A program made the position numbers and the translations under genes. From Opitutus sp. ER46 (lineage in GTDB: Bacteria; Verrucomicrobiota; Verrucomicrobiia; Opitutales; Opitutaceae): a stretch of DNA of 64,000 nucleotides. The stretch is from positions 434,001-498,000 of the forward strand of contig NZ_QAYX01000022.1 of NCBI RefSeq assembly GCF_003054705.1. The letters are read 5' to 3'. Below the pieces are notes generated by a model that saw nothing but the letters and a program-made list of their open reading frames with translations, searched no databases and was not told the origin of the DNA. Positions 9,010 to 17,393 of this stretch are shown in pieces (positions within the stretch are counted from its first letter, which is position 1; each line of letters opens with the position of its first letter).

Positions 9010-12000
9010 ATGGCTCCTTCCTTCCTCCGCTCCCGTCTCCTCGCCCTTGGCCTCGGCCTCCTGGCGTTCGGCACCGGCTTCGCCGCTGACACCCGCCGCG
9101 CCATCACCGACCAGGACTTCGATGCCTGGCGCACCATCGGCGCACCGATTGTCTCCCGCGACGGCGGCTGGACTGCCTATTCCTACATGCCGCTCGAAGG
9201 CGACGGCGACGTCGTCATCCGCTCCCTCACCAGCGAACGCGAACAACGCGTCCCCGTCGGCGCCCTGCCGCCTCCGCCGCTCACCGCCTCCGAGGCCAAC
9301 CCCGAGCGCCCCGGGCCGCGCAAGGAGATCGGCCTCACGTTCTCCAGCGACTCCGCCTTTCTCGTTTCCACCACTTTCCCCACGCAGGCCCAGACCCTCG
9401 CCGCGAAACGCGCCAAGAAGAAGGCCGAGGAGCTGCCCAAGCAGGGGCTCGTGATCGTCCGCCTCGCCACCGGCGAGACCACCCGCATCGAGAACGTCAA
9501 GAGTCTCCAGCTCCCCGCGCTCGGCGGCGCCTGGCTCGCCTACCTCAAAGAACCTCTCCCCGAGAAGAAGCCGGCTGAATCGTCCGCCACCCCGAGCCCC
9601 GCCGCCACTTCCGCGAGCGGCTCGATGACGAACACCGCCAGCACGGCCACCGCGTCGACCGTCACCACCTCAACCGTCGCGCCCGCGTCAAAACCCGCCG
9701 CCAAGGACGCAAAGCAGAAGGAAAAGAAGTACGGCTCAGACCTCGTGCTCCGCAACCTCGCCACCGGCGCCGAACGCACCTTCGCCCACGTCCTCGAATA
9801 TTCCTTCGCCCGCGACGGCCTCACTCTCGTCTACACGGTCGCCTCCCGCAACGAAGCGGAGAATGGCGTCTACGCCGTTATCCCCGGTAATCCCGCCGCG
9901 CCCACCGCCCTCGCCCAGGGCCCGGGCCAGTACGTGAAGTTCACCTGGGACCGCGAAGAGAAGCAGGCCGCCTTCGCGTCCGACCGCGCGGAGCCCAATG
10001 CCAAGGCTCCCCGCTTCGCGCTCTACCATTGGACGCGCGGCTCCACCGCCGCCATTGAGGTCGTCCGGCCCGGCACGCCCGGGCTCCCGGCCGAATTTGC
10101 CGTGAGTGGCGACGCCGCCGCGTCCTTCTCCTTCAACGGCGCGAAACTCTACGTTCCCGCCACCCCCGCCCCAAAAGCTCCCGACGAGCGCCTCGAGTCC
10201 CTGCTCGATGACGACAAGGTCTCCCTCGACCTCTGGCACTGGCGCGACGACTACGTGCAGCCGGTCCAGCGCCAGCGCGCCGACCGCGAGCGCAAACGCA
10301 CTTTCCTCGGCGTCTTCGATCTCGCCACCCGCCGCTACACCCAGCTCGCCGATCCCGCCCTGCAGTCCGTCACCGCCAACGACGACGGCACCGCCGCGTG
10401 GGGCCAGGACGATCGCGACTACCGGCTCCGCGCCGACTACGACGGCAACTTCTTCGATCTTTACCTCGTCAACGCCGCGGGCGAACGCCGCCTCGTCACC
10501 CGCGAGCTGAGCGAGAAGTCCGGGGTCCGCTGGTCACACACCGGCCGCTGGCTCGCCTTCTTCAAGCAGCGCGAGTGGTACGCCGTCGACGCCCGCAACG
10601 GCACCATCATCCCGCTCACCCGCGGCCTGCCCGTCGCGTTCTATGATGAGACCGCCGACCACCCCGAGGATTACGCGCCGTACTTCAACGTCGCTTCCTA
10701 CGGCACCGCCGGCTGGACCCGCGACGGCGAGTCCCTCCTCCTCTACGACCGCTTCGACCTCTGGCAGGTCTTCCCCGACGGCCGCCCTGCGCGCAACGTT
10801 ACGAACGGTTTCGGCCGCGCCCAGCGCATCCAGCTCCGCGTCCAGTCCATCGAGCCCACCACTCCCGGCGAGGACCGCCGCGGGCTCGATCCGTCCCGTC
10901 CGCTCCATCTTCGCGGCGAGAGCGAGGACACCCACGCCAGCGGTTTCTTCCGTCAGGCGTTCGCCGCCACCACCGCCCCCGACCGGCTCTTCTGGGCCGA
11001 CGCCAACGTCCGCTACGCCACCCGCGCCTTCAGCACCGACGCGCTCCTCATCACGAGTTCGCGCTTCGATGAGTATCCCGATCTGCAGCTGACCAACGCC
11101 GATTTCGCCGCGCCGCGGAAGATCAGCCAGGGCGGCGCCCAGCTCGCCCCGTACCTCTGGGGCTCGGCCGAACTGCTCACCTACCGCAACGCCGACGGCG
11201 TCACGCTGCCCGCCGCGCTCTACAAGCCCGCCAATTTCGACCCGAAGAAGAAGTATCCGATGATCGTGTACATCTACGAGCGCCTCTCGCAGGTCGTGCA
11301 CACGTTCACGCCGCCGCTTCCGGGCACCGTCGTGAATCCGCCGCTCTACACCAGCAACGGCTACCTCATCCTGATGCCCGACATCACCTACACCGTCGGC
11401 TATCCCGGCCAGAGCGCGCTCAAGTGCGTCCTCCCCGCCGTGGACGAGATCGTGCGCCGCGGCTACGTCGACGAGAAGGCCATCGGCATTCAGGGCCACT
11501 CGTGGGGCGGTTACCAGATCGCCTACCTGCTCACCCAGACCGACCGCTTCGCCGCCGCCGAGGCCGGCGCGCCCGTCGGCAACATGACGAGCGCCTACTC
11601 CGGCATCCGCTGGGGCTCCGGTCGCCCGCGTCAGTTCCAGTACGAGCGCGCGCAGAGCCGGATCGGGCCGTCCCTCCAGGACGCTCCGCTCCTCTACCTC
11701 GAGAACTCGCCCGTCTTCTACGCCCACCGCGTCACGACGCCCGTTCTCCTCCTGCACAATGATCACGACGACGCTGTGCCGTGGTATCAGGGCATCGAGT
11801 ACTTCCTGGCCCTCCGGCGCCACGGGAAGGAGGCCTACCTCCTGAATTACCTCAACGAGTTCCACGGCCTGCGCCGTCGCGCCGACCAGCGGGATTTTGC
11901 CCGCCGCATGCAGCAGTTCTTCGACCACCACCTGAAGGGCGCCCCCCGCCCCGACTGGATGGTGCGCGGCGTCCCCTTCCTCGAGTCCGAGGAGGAGAAG

Positions 12001-12045
12001 CTGCCGTCGCTGCCCGCTCCGGCCCCCGCCGCCGCCCAGCCCTGA
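9010..12045 (+). CDS. secreted S9 (prolyl oligopeptidase) family peptidase
   Basis: Serine peptidase of 1011 residues. The signal peptide (LLALGLGLLAFGTGFA) fixes the start at 9010 rather than earlier in-frame codons. A long beta-propeller-like region precedes a C-terminal alpha/beta-hydrolase domain. The catalytic triad is visible: S831 in GHSWGG, D920 in DDAVPW and H952 in NEFHGL. A Ser/Thr/Ala-rich low-complexity insertion at about residues 190-240 separates two propeller segments. It sits between two copies of the small-protein plus GxGYxYP pair, which suggests that the substrate handled by this locus has a peptide part, or that the peptidase processes partner proteins. Peptide specificity is not predictable. 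Confidence 0.87.
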   Translation: MAPSFLRSRLLALGLGLLAFGTGFAADTRRAITDQDFDAWRTIGAPIVSRDGGWTAYSYMPLEGDGDVVIRSLTSEREQRVPVGALPPPPLTASEANPERPGPRKEIGLTFSSDSAFLVSTTFPTQAQTLAAKRAKKKAEELPKQGLVIVRLATGETTRIENVKSLQLPALGGAWLAYLKEPLPEKKPAESSATPSPAATSASGSMTNTASTATASTVTTSTVAPASKPAAKDAKQKEKKYGSDLVLRNLATGAERTFAHVLEYSFARDGLTLVYTVASRNEAENGVYAVIPGNPAAPTALAQGPGQYVKFTWDREEKQAAFASDRAEPNAKAPRFALYHWTRGSTAAIEVVRPGTPGLPAEFAVSGDAAASFSFNGAKLYVPATPAPKAPDERLESLLDDDKVSLDLWHWRDDYVQPVQRQRADRERKRTFLGVFDLATRRYTQLADPALQSVTANDDGTAAWGQDDRDYRLRADYDGNFFDLYLVNAAGERRLVTRELSEKSGVRWSHTGRWLAFFKQREWYAVDARNGTIIPLTRGLPVAFYDETADHPEDYAPYFNVASYGTAGWTRDGESLLLYDRFDLWQVFPDGRPARNVTNGFGRAQRIQLRVQSIEPTTPGEDRRGLDPSRPLHLRGESEDTHASGFFRQAFAATTAPDRLFWADANVRYATRAFSTDALLITSSRFDEYPDLQLTNADFAAPRKISQGGAQLAPYLWGSAELLTYRNADGVTLPAALYKPANFDPKKKYPMIVYIYERLSQVVHTFTPPLPGTVVNPPLYTSNGYLILMPDITYTVGYPGQSALKCVLPAVDEIVRRGYVDEKAIGIQGHSWGGYQIAYLLTQTDRFAAAEAGAPVGNMTSAYSGIRWGSGRPRQFQYERAQSRIGPSLQDAPLLYLENSPVFYAHRVTTPVLLLHNDHDDAVPWYQGIEYFLALRRHGKEAYLLNYLNEFHGLRRRADQRDFARRMQQFFDHHLKGAPRPDWMVRGVPFLESEEEKLPSLPAPAPAAAQP

Positions 12046-12076
12046 TCCCATTTCAACCAACCAACCGAGTCCGCCC

Positions 12077-12601
12077 ATGCGCCTCCTTCTCTCCCTCCTC
12101 GCCTTCGCCGCCGTCGCGCTCAGCGCCGGCGCCGCCGATCCCGCCCCGGCCCTCGCCGGCCGCTGGCGCCTCGATCCCGACCGCAGCTCCGCCCTCGACG
12201 GATGGCAGAAATGGGACCTCGTCATCAGCCTCGACGGCACCCGCGTGAACCTCCGGCACGACATGCAGTGGATCGACACCAAGGTGTCCGAGACCAACGT
12301 CGTCGACACCGCCCGGCCCACCACCGTCGGCAACTTCTTCCGCGTCGAGCAACGCCACATGGCGCTCTACCCGGTGAAGGATCACCCCACGCCCGTGTCC
12401 GCCACCTGGCTCGACCACGGCCGCACGCTGCGGGTCGAGGCCGAACCGCTCATCGAGGGCTCGCAGGGCAACTTCCCCATCCGGATCTACGCCGAATACC
12501 GGCTCCTCGAGGGCGACTCCCAGCTTCTCCTCATCGAACTCCACAGCACGCGCCCGCGCCCGCTCGTGTACCGCTTCACCCGCGTCACCGCCGACCAATA
12601 G
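12077..12601 (+). CDS. small secreted beta-rich protein, GxGYxYP-associated (copy 2)
   Basis: Function unknown, 174 residues with a signal peptide (LLSLLAFAAVALSAGAA). It is a diverged duplicate of the protein at 6588: GRWRLDPDRSS near the mature N-terminus and LLIELHSTRPRPLVYRFTRV at the C-terminus align with that copy. The protein appears to be mostly beta strands. It begins 31 bp after the S9 peptidase and ends 4 bp before the second GxGYxYP gene, repeating the order seen at 6588-8779. Confidence 0.75.
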   Translation: MRLLLSLLAFAAVALSAGAADPAPALAGRWRLDPDRSSALDGWQKWDLVISLDGTRVNLRHDMQWIDTKVSETNVVDTARPTTVGNFFRVEQRHMALYPVKDHPTPVSATWLDHGRTLRVEAEPLIEGSQGNFPIRIYAEYRLLEGDSQLLLIELHSTRPRPLVYRFTRVTADQ

Positions 12602-12605
12602 AGCC

Positions 12606-14240
12606 ATGCGTCACTTTCTCCTTTCTCTCGCTTTCCTCCTCGGACTCACCGTCGCCTCCGCCGGCGAGCCGGCCCGCTCCGCGGCCTACATGCGCTGGGA
12701 CCTCGACTGGCGCGTCGCCGGCGGCCTGCCCGAAAAGGTCATGCTCGTGAGCCTCCAGGGCCTCGCCAACCGCGAGTCGCCCCAGCTCTACATCATCCAT
12801 CCGGCTGACTTCCAATGGGAGATCACCCAGCCGTTGTTCGAGTTCTACCAACGCAAGCACGGCGTCCAGTTCACCGAGCTCAAGACCGCCTCCGAGGCTC
12901 TCGCCCGCTTCGCCCATTTTGCCAAGGGCTACGTCATCTGGGAACCCGCGGTCAGCGCCTCCCTCAACGTCGCCTTCACCATCGCCGGCCTCGAGGACGC
13001 CATCGTCGTCACTGCCGAGCAGGTCCCGCTCGTCCAGGCCCAGGGACTCAAGCAGATCGACGACCTGCGCGGCCGCTACACGGGCCAGACCGACGCCCAG
13101 ATCTACGGCGACGCCATCAACCGCTACTGGTCCCGTTGCACGCACGACGCCATCATGCTCATGGGCGGACACCGCGGCACCGTGCGCCAGCCCGCCGTCG
13201 CCGACTGGGGCATCCGCCGCCGGATGTTCTTCCACGATCTCTCCGCCAACCCCAAACACCCCGACGAGCTCGCGCTCGCCCAGCGGCTCTACAGCGAGCT
13301 CAACCCGCTCGCGTTCGTCTTTGGCTGGCACGCCTACGGCAAGGACACCGAGGAGCAGCACACCACCTTGCTCTCCACCTACGGCCTGAAAATGGAGGGC
13401 CTCCACAACCTTCCCAATCTCAGCTTCAACTGCCACTTCAGCTTCACCCCCGGCTTCAAGTTCAAGAACAACCACCGCGTCGCCCGCGACGCCAAGCTCA
13501 CCGCCGAACCCAAGGTCTACCTCGCGTTCGTGCAGTCCGACAGCATCGGCATCGGCGTCTGGACCAAGCCCGGCCGCGGCAAGCTGCCGTTCGCCTGGCA
13601 GGTCACGATGAACTGGACGAAGTTCACCCCTGCCGCCCTCGAGTACTTCCACGAGAGCGCCACGCCCAACGACTACTTCATCGGCGGTCTCTCCGGTCCG
13701 GGCTACATGTACCCGAACCACATCCCCGCCGACCGCTTCCCGCTCCTCATGGCCGAGGCCCGCGAGATGATGGCCCAGCTCGATGAGCACGTCATGGAGA
13801 TCATGGACAACTCCGCCGCCGACGGAAACGTGGGCAACGCGGACCTGACCAAGGAAGCCGTCGACCGCTACTACGCCGCGTTTCCCGACGTGATCGGGTT
13901 CATCAATGGCTACGGTCCCGCGCGCACCCGTGACCTCCGCGACTCCCGCCCGCTGATCTCGTACGACTATTACATCAGTCCCAAGCGGCCGCGCGAGGAG
14001 GTCGCCGCCGACCTCAACGAGCTCATCGCCGTCAACCGCAACCGGCCCTACTTCCTCCTGATTCACGTGCGCGAATCGAACGACGTGAACTCCCTCGTCG
14101 AGATCACCCGCCAGCTCGACGGGCCGACCGAGATCGTCCCCGTCGACGTCTTCCTGAAGCTCGCCGCCAGCCGGAAGACCTACACCACGCGCTATCAGGA
14201 TCCGGCCGAACCGAAACACTTCTCCGGCTACCAGCGCTGA
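12606..14240 (+). CDS. GxGYxYP-family putative glycoside hydrolase (copy 2)
   Basis: Secreted protein of 544 residues with a signal peptide (LSLAFLLGLTVASAG). The motif GPGYMYP is at residues 364-370 within NDYFIGGLSGPGYMYP. Blocks shared with copy 1 include LQGLANR, FTIAGLEDAIVV, MFFHDLSANPKHPDELAL, TYGLKMEGLHNLPN, SIGIGVWTKPGRGKLP and VPVDVFLKLAASRKTY. Tandem retention of two diverged copies suggests different bond or substituent specificities. The next gene, a ROK kinase, starts within 70 bp. Confidence 0.87.
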   Translation: MRHFLLSLAFLLGLTVASAGEPARSAAYMRWDLDWRVAGGLPEKVMLVSLQGLANRESPQLYIIHPADFQWEITQPLFEFYQRKHGVQFTELKTASEALARFAHFAKGYVIWEPAVSASLNVAFTIAGLEDAIVVTAEQVPLVQAQGLKQIDDLRGRYTGQTDAQIYGDAINRYWSRCTHDAIMLMGGHRGTVRQPAVADWGIRRRMFFHDLSANPKHPDELALAQRLYSELNPLAFVFGWHAYGKDTEEQHTTLLSTYGLKMEGLHNLPNLSFNCHFSFTPGFKFKNNHRVARDAKLTAEPKVYLAFVQSDSIGIGVWTKPGRGKLPFAWQVTMNWTKFTPAALEYFHESATPNDYFIGGLSGPGYMYPNHIPADRFPLLMAEAREMMAQLDEHVMEIMDNSAADGNVGNADLTKEAVDRYYAAFPDVIGFINGYGPARTRDLRDSRPLISYDYYISPKRPREEVAADLNELIAVNRNRPYFLLIHVRESNDVNSLVEITRQLDGPTEIVPVDVFLKLAASRKTYTTRYQDPAEPKHFSGYQR

Positions 14241-14306
14241 TCGTCCCCGCCCCCGATGCCGCTCCTCTCCGTCTTCCGCCGCCGGCGCCCCGCCACCCCC
14301 GCCCCC

Positions 14307-15218
14307 ATGCATGATCCCGCTCTCATCGGCATCGATCTTGGCGGCACCAAGTGCGCCGTCAGCGTCACCGACGGCGACAAGGTCCGCGAGGTTGCCCGCT
14401 TCGCCTCCGATCTCCCCCGGCCCACGCTCGAGCGCCTGCACCTCGAGATCGAGCGGCTGCATCCCGGACCCGACGTCGTCTTCGGCGTGTCCTGCGGCGG
14501 CCCGCTCGATGCCGCGCGCGGGCTGATCCTCTCCCCGCCGAATCTCCCCGGCTGGGATCGCGTCGACATCTGCCAGGCGCTCACCCGCCGTCACGGCGGC
14601 CGCGCCGCGCTCATGAACGACGCCAACGCCTGCGCCCTCGCCGAGTGGCAGTACGGCGCCGGCCGTGGCGCCCGGAACATGGTCTTCCTCACCATGGGCA
14701 CGGGCATGGGCGCCGGTCTCATCCTTGACGGCCGCCTCTACGAGGGCACCAACGGCAATGCCGGCGAGGTCGGCCATATCCGACTCCAGCCCGAGGGTCC
14801 CATCGGCTACCACAAGGCCGGCTCCTTCGAGGGTTTCTGCTCTGGTGGCGGCATCGCCCAACTTGCCCACCGGGTCTGGCCCAAGGCCGCCGCCGGCGAG
14901 CTTTCCGCCCGCGAGGTCGCTACCGCTGCAAATCTCGGCGATCCCGCCGCGCTGCAACTTTGGACCGATGTCGGCACCCACCTCGGCGAGGCGCTCGCCA
15001 TCCTCGTCGATGTCCTCAATCCCGACCGCATCGTCATCGGGAGCATCTACGCCCGCTGCGAACGCTTCATCGCCCGCGCGATGCAAGACGCCCTGCGCCG
15101 CGAGGCGCTCGCCCCCAGCCTCGCCGTTTGTTCCGTCGTGCCCGCCGCCCTCGGCGAGCAGATCGGCAGCTACGGCGCGATCTCCGTTGCCCGCCACGCC
15201 GCCCAGGCTCCGCGCTAG
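14307..15218 (+). CDS. ROK family sugar kinase-like protein lacking the zinc motif
   Basis: Probable sugar kinase of 303 residues. ATP-binding motifs are present: phosphate-1 IGIDLGGTKCAV at the N-terminus and phosphate-2 FLTMGTGMGAGLI. MNDANACALAEW matches the sugar-binding/catalytic Asp region. The usual ROK zinc motif CxCGxxGCxE is replaced by GYHKAGSFEGFCSGGGI, so zinc binding is not expected. The start at 14307 places phosphate-1 about 7 residues from the N-terminus as in the family; an in-frame ATG at 14256 would add a basic, Pro-rich 17-residue leader and cannot be excluded. Its place in the cluster suggests phosphorylation of a monosaccharide released by the flanking enzymes. There is no HTH, so it is not a NagC-type repressor. 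Confidence 0.84.
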   Translation: MHDPALIGIDLGGTKCAVSVTDGDKVREVARFASDLPRPTLERLHLEIERLHPGPDVVFGVSCGGPLDAARGLILSPPNLPGWDRVDICQALTRRHGGRAALMNDANACALAEWQYGAGRGARNMVFLTMGTGMGAGLILDGRLYEGTNGNAGEVGHIRLQPEGPIGYHKAGSFEGFCSGGGIAQLAHRVWPKAAAGELSAREVATAANLGDPAALQLWTDVGTHLGEALAILVDVLNPDRIVIGSIYARCERFIARAMQDALRREALAPSLAVCSVVPAALGEQIGSYGAISVARHAAQAPR

Positions 15219-15302
15219 CGCGCCACCGTTCTCCTTTCCCCTCACGTCCGGTGCCCGGCCCGGCCGTCGTGCGTCAGTTTCCCTTTCACCCGATTCTTCG
15301 CC

Positions 15303-17393
15303 ATGAACCCCTCGCGCCGCACGTTCCTGCAGACATCCGCCACCCTCGCCGCCACGCTCCCGCTGCTCCGCCTGCCGGCCCTCGGCGCCACGCCCGCCCC
15401 CGCCACGCCCGCCGCCTCCGCTGCCGACCCCGCGCGCGGGCTGCTCTTCGACCCGGCTGACCTGCCCCGCATGCGCGCCAACCTCGACCTCCCGCGGCTC
15501 GCCGAGGTCAAGGCCAAGCTCCTGGGCGTCAACTTCGCCGCTGAGACCCGGTTCCTGCGCGACGAGCTCCGGCTCAACAACCACGTCGCCGACTTCCTTC
15601 GCGCCTGGCAGGTGCTCGAAACGTGCAGCTTCGCGTACGCCGTTTACGGCGACCGCCGCCACCTCGACGTCGCGCTCCTCGCGCTCGAACGCCTCTGCGA
15701 CTACAAGCGTTGGGACTACTTCCTCGAGGGCGGCAAGGACACGATCGGCCTGCAGCGCGCCCCCGAGGCCACGATCGCCGCGCTCTACGCGCTCGACTGG
15801 CTCCGCGACGCCGTGCCCGCCGCGCTCCGCCAGCGGGTTGAGGACAAGGTCCTCCACGAGGGCGCTCCCGCGTGCTACCGCACGTTGTACGGCATGCAGC
15901 ACCCGGACCGCGTCCGCGGCTGGGGCTTCGACCCGGAGGACGACTACGCATTCCGTTTCGATCTGAGCCGGTGGCCGATCATCCTCAACTCGACCAACCT
16001 CAAGGTCATCCCGACCTGCGGCCTGGGCTTCGCCGGACTCTGGTTCCACGGTCGTCACCCCGATGCCGCCAAGTGGCTCGATCTCTCCCGTCAAAGCGCC
16101 CGCGCGTTCTCCGTCATGTACGGTACCGACGGCGCCTACGAGGAGGGCGTCGGCTACTGGGGCTACACCACGCTGCATATGGCGATGCTCGCGGAGGCCG
16201 TCTATCGGCGCCTCGGCCTCGATGACCGCACGCTCGTCAACTACCCCGGCACGATCCGGTACGCACTGTCCCTCGCCATGCCGTGCGGCGGCGCCGCCAT
16301 CACCGATCCCAACGCGCAGCGGCCCTACAACGCCACGCCCAAGGGCAACTACGTTCCCGCGCTCGACATCGTGAATTTCTCGGATGCCGGTATCGGCATG
16401 GACGTCTCCGTCGCCGCCTGGGTCGGCCTCGCGGCGCAGGATCCACTGAGCAATTACGTCGCGAAGCACACCGGCTCGCTCAAGCAGTTGCACGCCGCGG
16501 TCTGGTACCGCGCCGACGCCCCGGAACAGGCGCCCGGCCCCGAGATGCTCGATGTGCGGCTCAGCAACGACTGGATCGTCTCGCGCACCGGCTGGGGTCC
16601 CGATGACACCGTCGTCGCCCTTCGCAGCGGCGGTCCGTCCAATCACGAGCACGCCGACCGCAACAGCGTCATTTTCAAGGCGCACGGCGAACGGCTCTTC
16701 AGCGACCCGTTCCGCGCCGGCTACTCCCCCAAGATTCCGCGCTGGCTGTTGCGCCAAACCCAGGCCCACACCGCCCTCCTGATCGATGGCCACGGCCACC
16801 AGTATCACGACGGCCGCGAGGGCACCAACTCCTCCTGGGCCAACGCCACCGTCGTCGACCACCGCACCGGCCCGTCCTGGATGACCGTCACCAGTGACGC
16901 CACCGAGGCCTACGCGCTCGTCGACCCCGACGTCCTCCTCGTCACGCGCACCCTCGTTTTCCTCAAGCCCGAGGTGCTCGTGATCGCCGACCACGTGAAG
17001 CTACGGCAGGCCAAGCCTGTGCAGATCCGCTTCCAGGTCTTCAACGACGACGGCCGCGGTGAGGCCGCCGTCACCGACGCAACCTTCCGCATCTCCCGCC
17101 CGCTCGCCTCCGCCCAGGCGGTCGTCGCCGGGTCCTCCGCGATCGTCCTGCGTCAAGCCCGCCTCGCCCTCGAGGACGAGACCGTCTTCCCGTTCGTCGA
17201 GGCCGCGTTCGCCGCCGCCACCGAACACGTGATCCTCACCGTCGCCACCGCCGCCCCGGCCACGAGTGCCCACGGCATCGCGACCATCGATCGCGCCGGC
17301 ACCACCTGGCGTATCGGCGGCACGCACCGTGACCACGCGATCAAGGCCACCCTCACGTTCGACGCGACGAATCGCCCGACCCTCACTTTGTGA
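15303..17393 (+). CDS. heparinase II/III family polysaccharide lyase, Tat-type signal
   Basis: Probable polysaccharide lyase of 696 residues. The N-terminus has a twin-arginine motif (SRRTFLQ) followed by a hydrophobic stretch, so it may be exported folded. Residues about 50-380 form an alpha/alpha-toroid-like region (EEGVGYWGYTTLHMAMLAEAV). The C-terminal half has the heparinase II/III beta-sandwich signature NHEHADRNSVIFKAHGERL, with the conserved HAD. The family cleaves uronate-containing glycans by beta-elimination, leaving unsaturated uronyl ends that the GH88 enzyme at 26759 could remove; that link is inference. The stop overlaps the start of the downstream symporter (GTGA at 17390-17393). 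Confidence 0.87.
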   Translation: MNPSRRTFLQTSATLAATLPLLRLPALGATPAPATPAASAADPARGLLFDPADLPRMRANLDLPRLAEVKAKLLGVNFAAETRFLRDELRLNNHVADFLRAWQVLETCSFAYAVYGDRRHLDVALLALERLCDYKRWDYFLEGGKDTIGLQRAPEATIAALYALDWLRDAVPAALRQRVEDKVLHEGAPACYRTLYGMQHPDRVRGWGFDPEDDYAFRFDLSRWPIILNSTNLKVIPTCGLGFAGLWFHGRHPDAAKWLDLSRQSARAFSVMYGTDGAYEEGVGYWGYTTLHMAMLAEAVYRRLGLDDRTLVNYPGTIRYALSLAMPCGGAAITDPNAQRPYNATPKGNYVPALDIVNFSDAGIGMDVSVAAWVGLAAQDPLSNYVAKHTGSLKQLHAAVWYRADAPEQAPGPEMLDVRLSNDWIVSRTGWGPDDTVVALRSGGPSNHEHADRNSVIFKAHGERLFSDPFRAGYSPKIPRWLLRQTQAHTALLIDGHGHQYHDGREGTNSSWANATVVDHRTGPSWMTVTSDATEAYALVDPDVLLVTRTLVFLKPEVLVIADHVKLRQAKPVQIRFQVFNDDGRGEAAVTDATFRISRPLASAQAVVAGSSAIVLRQARLALEDETVFPFVEAAFAAATEHVILTVATAAPATSAHGIATIDRAGTTWRIGGTHRDHAIKATLTFDATNRPTLTL

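Noticed and set aside
12585-16994. Minus-strand open frame of about 1470 residues
   Set aside because: It covers four recognisable plus-strand genes and has the same low-complexity antisense composition; no domain is visible.
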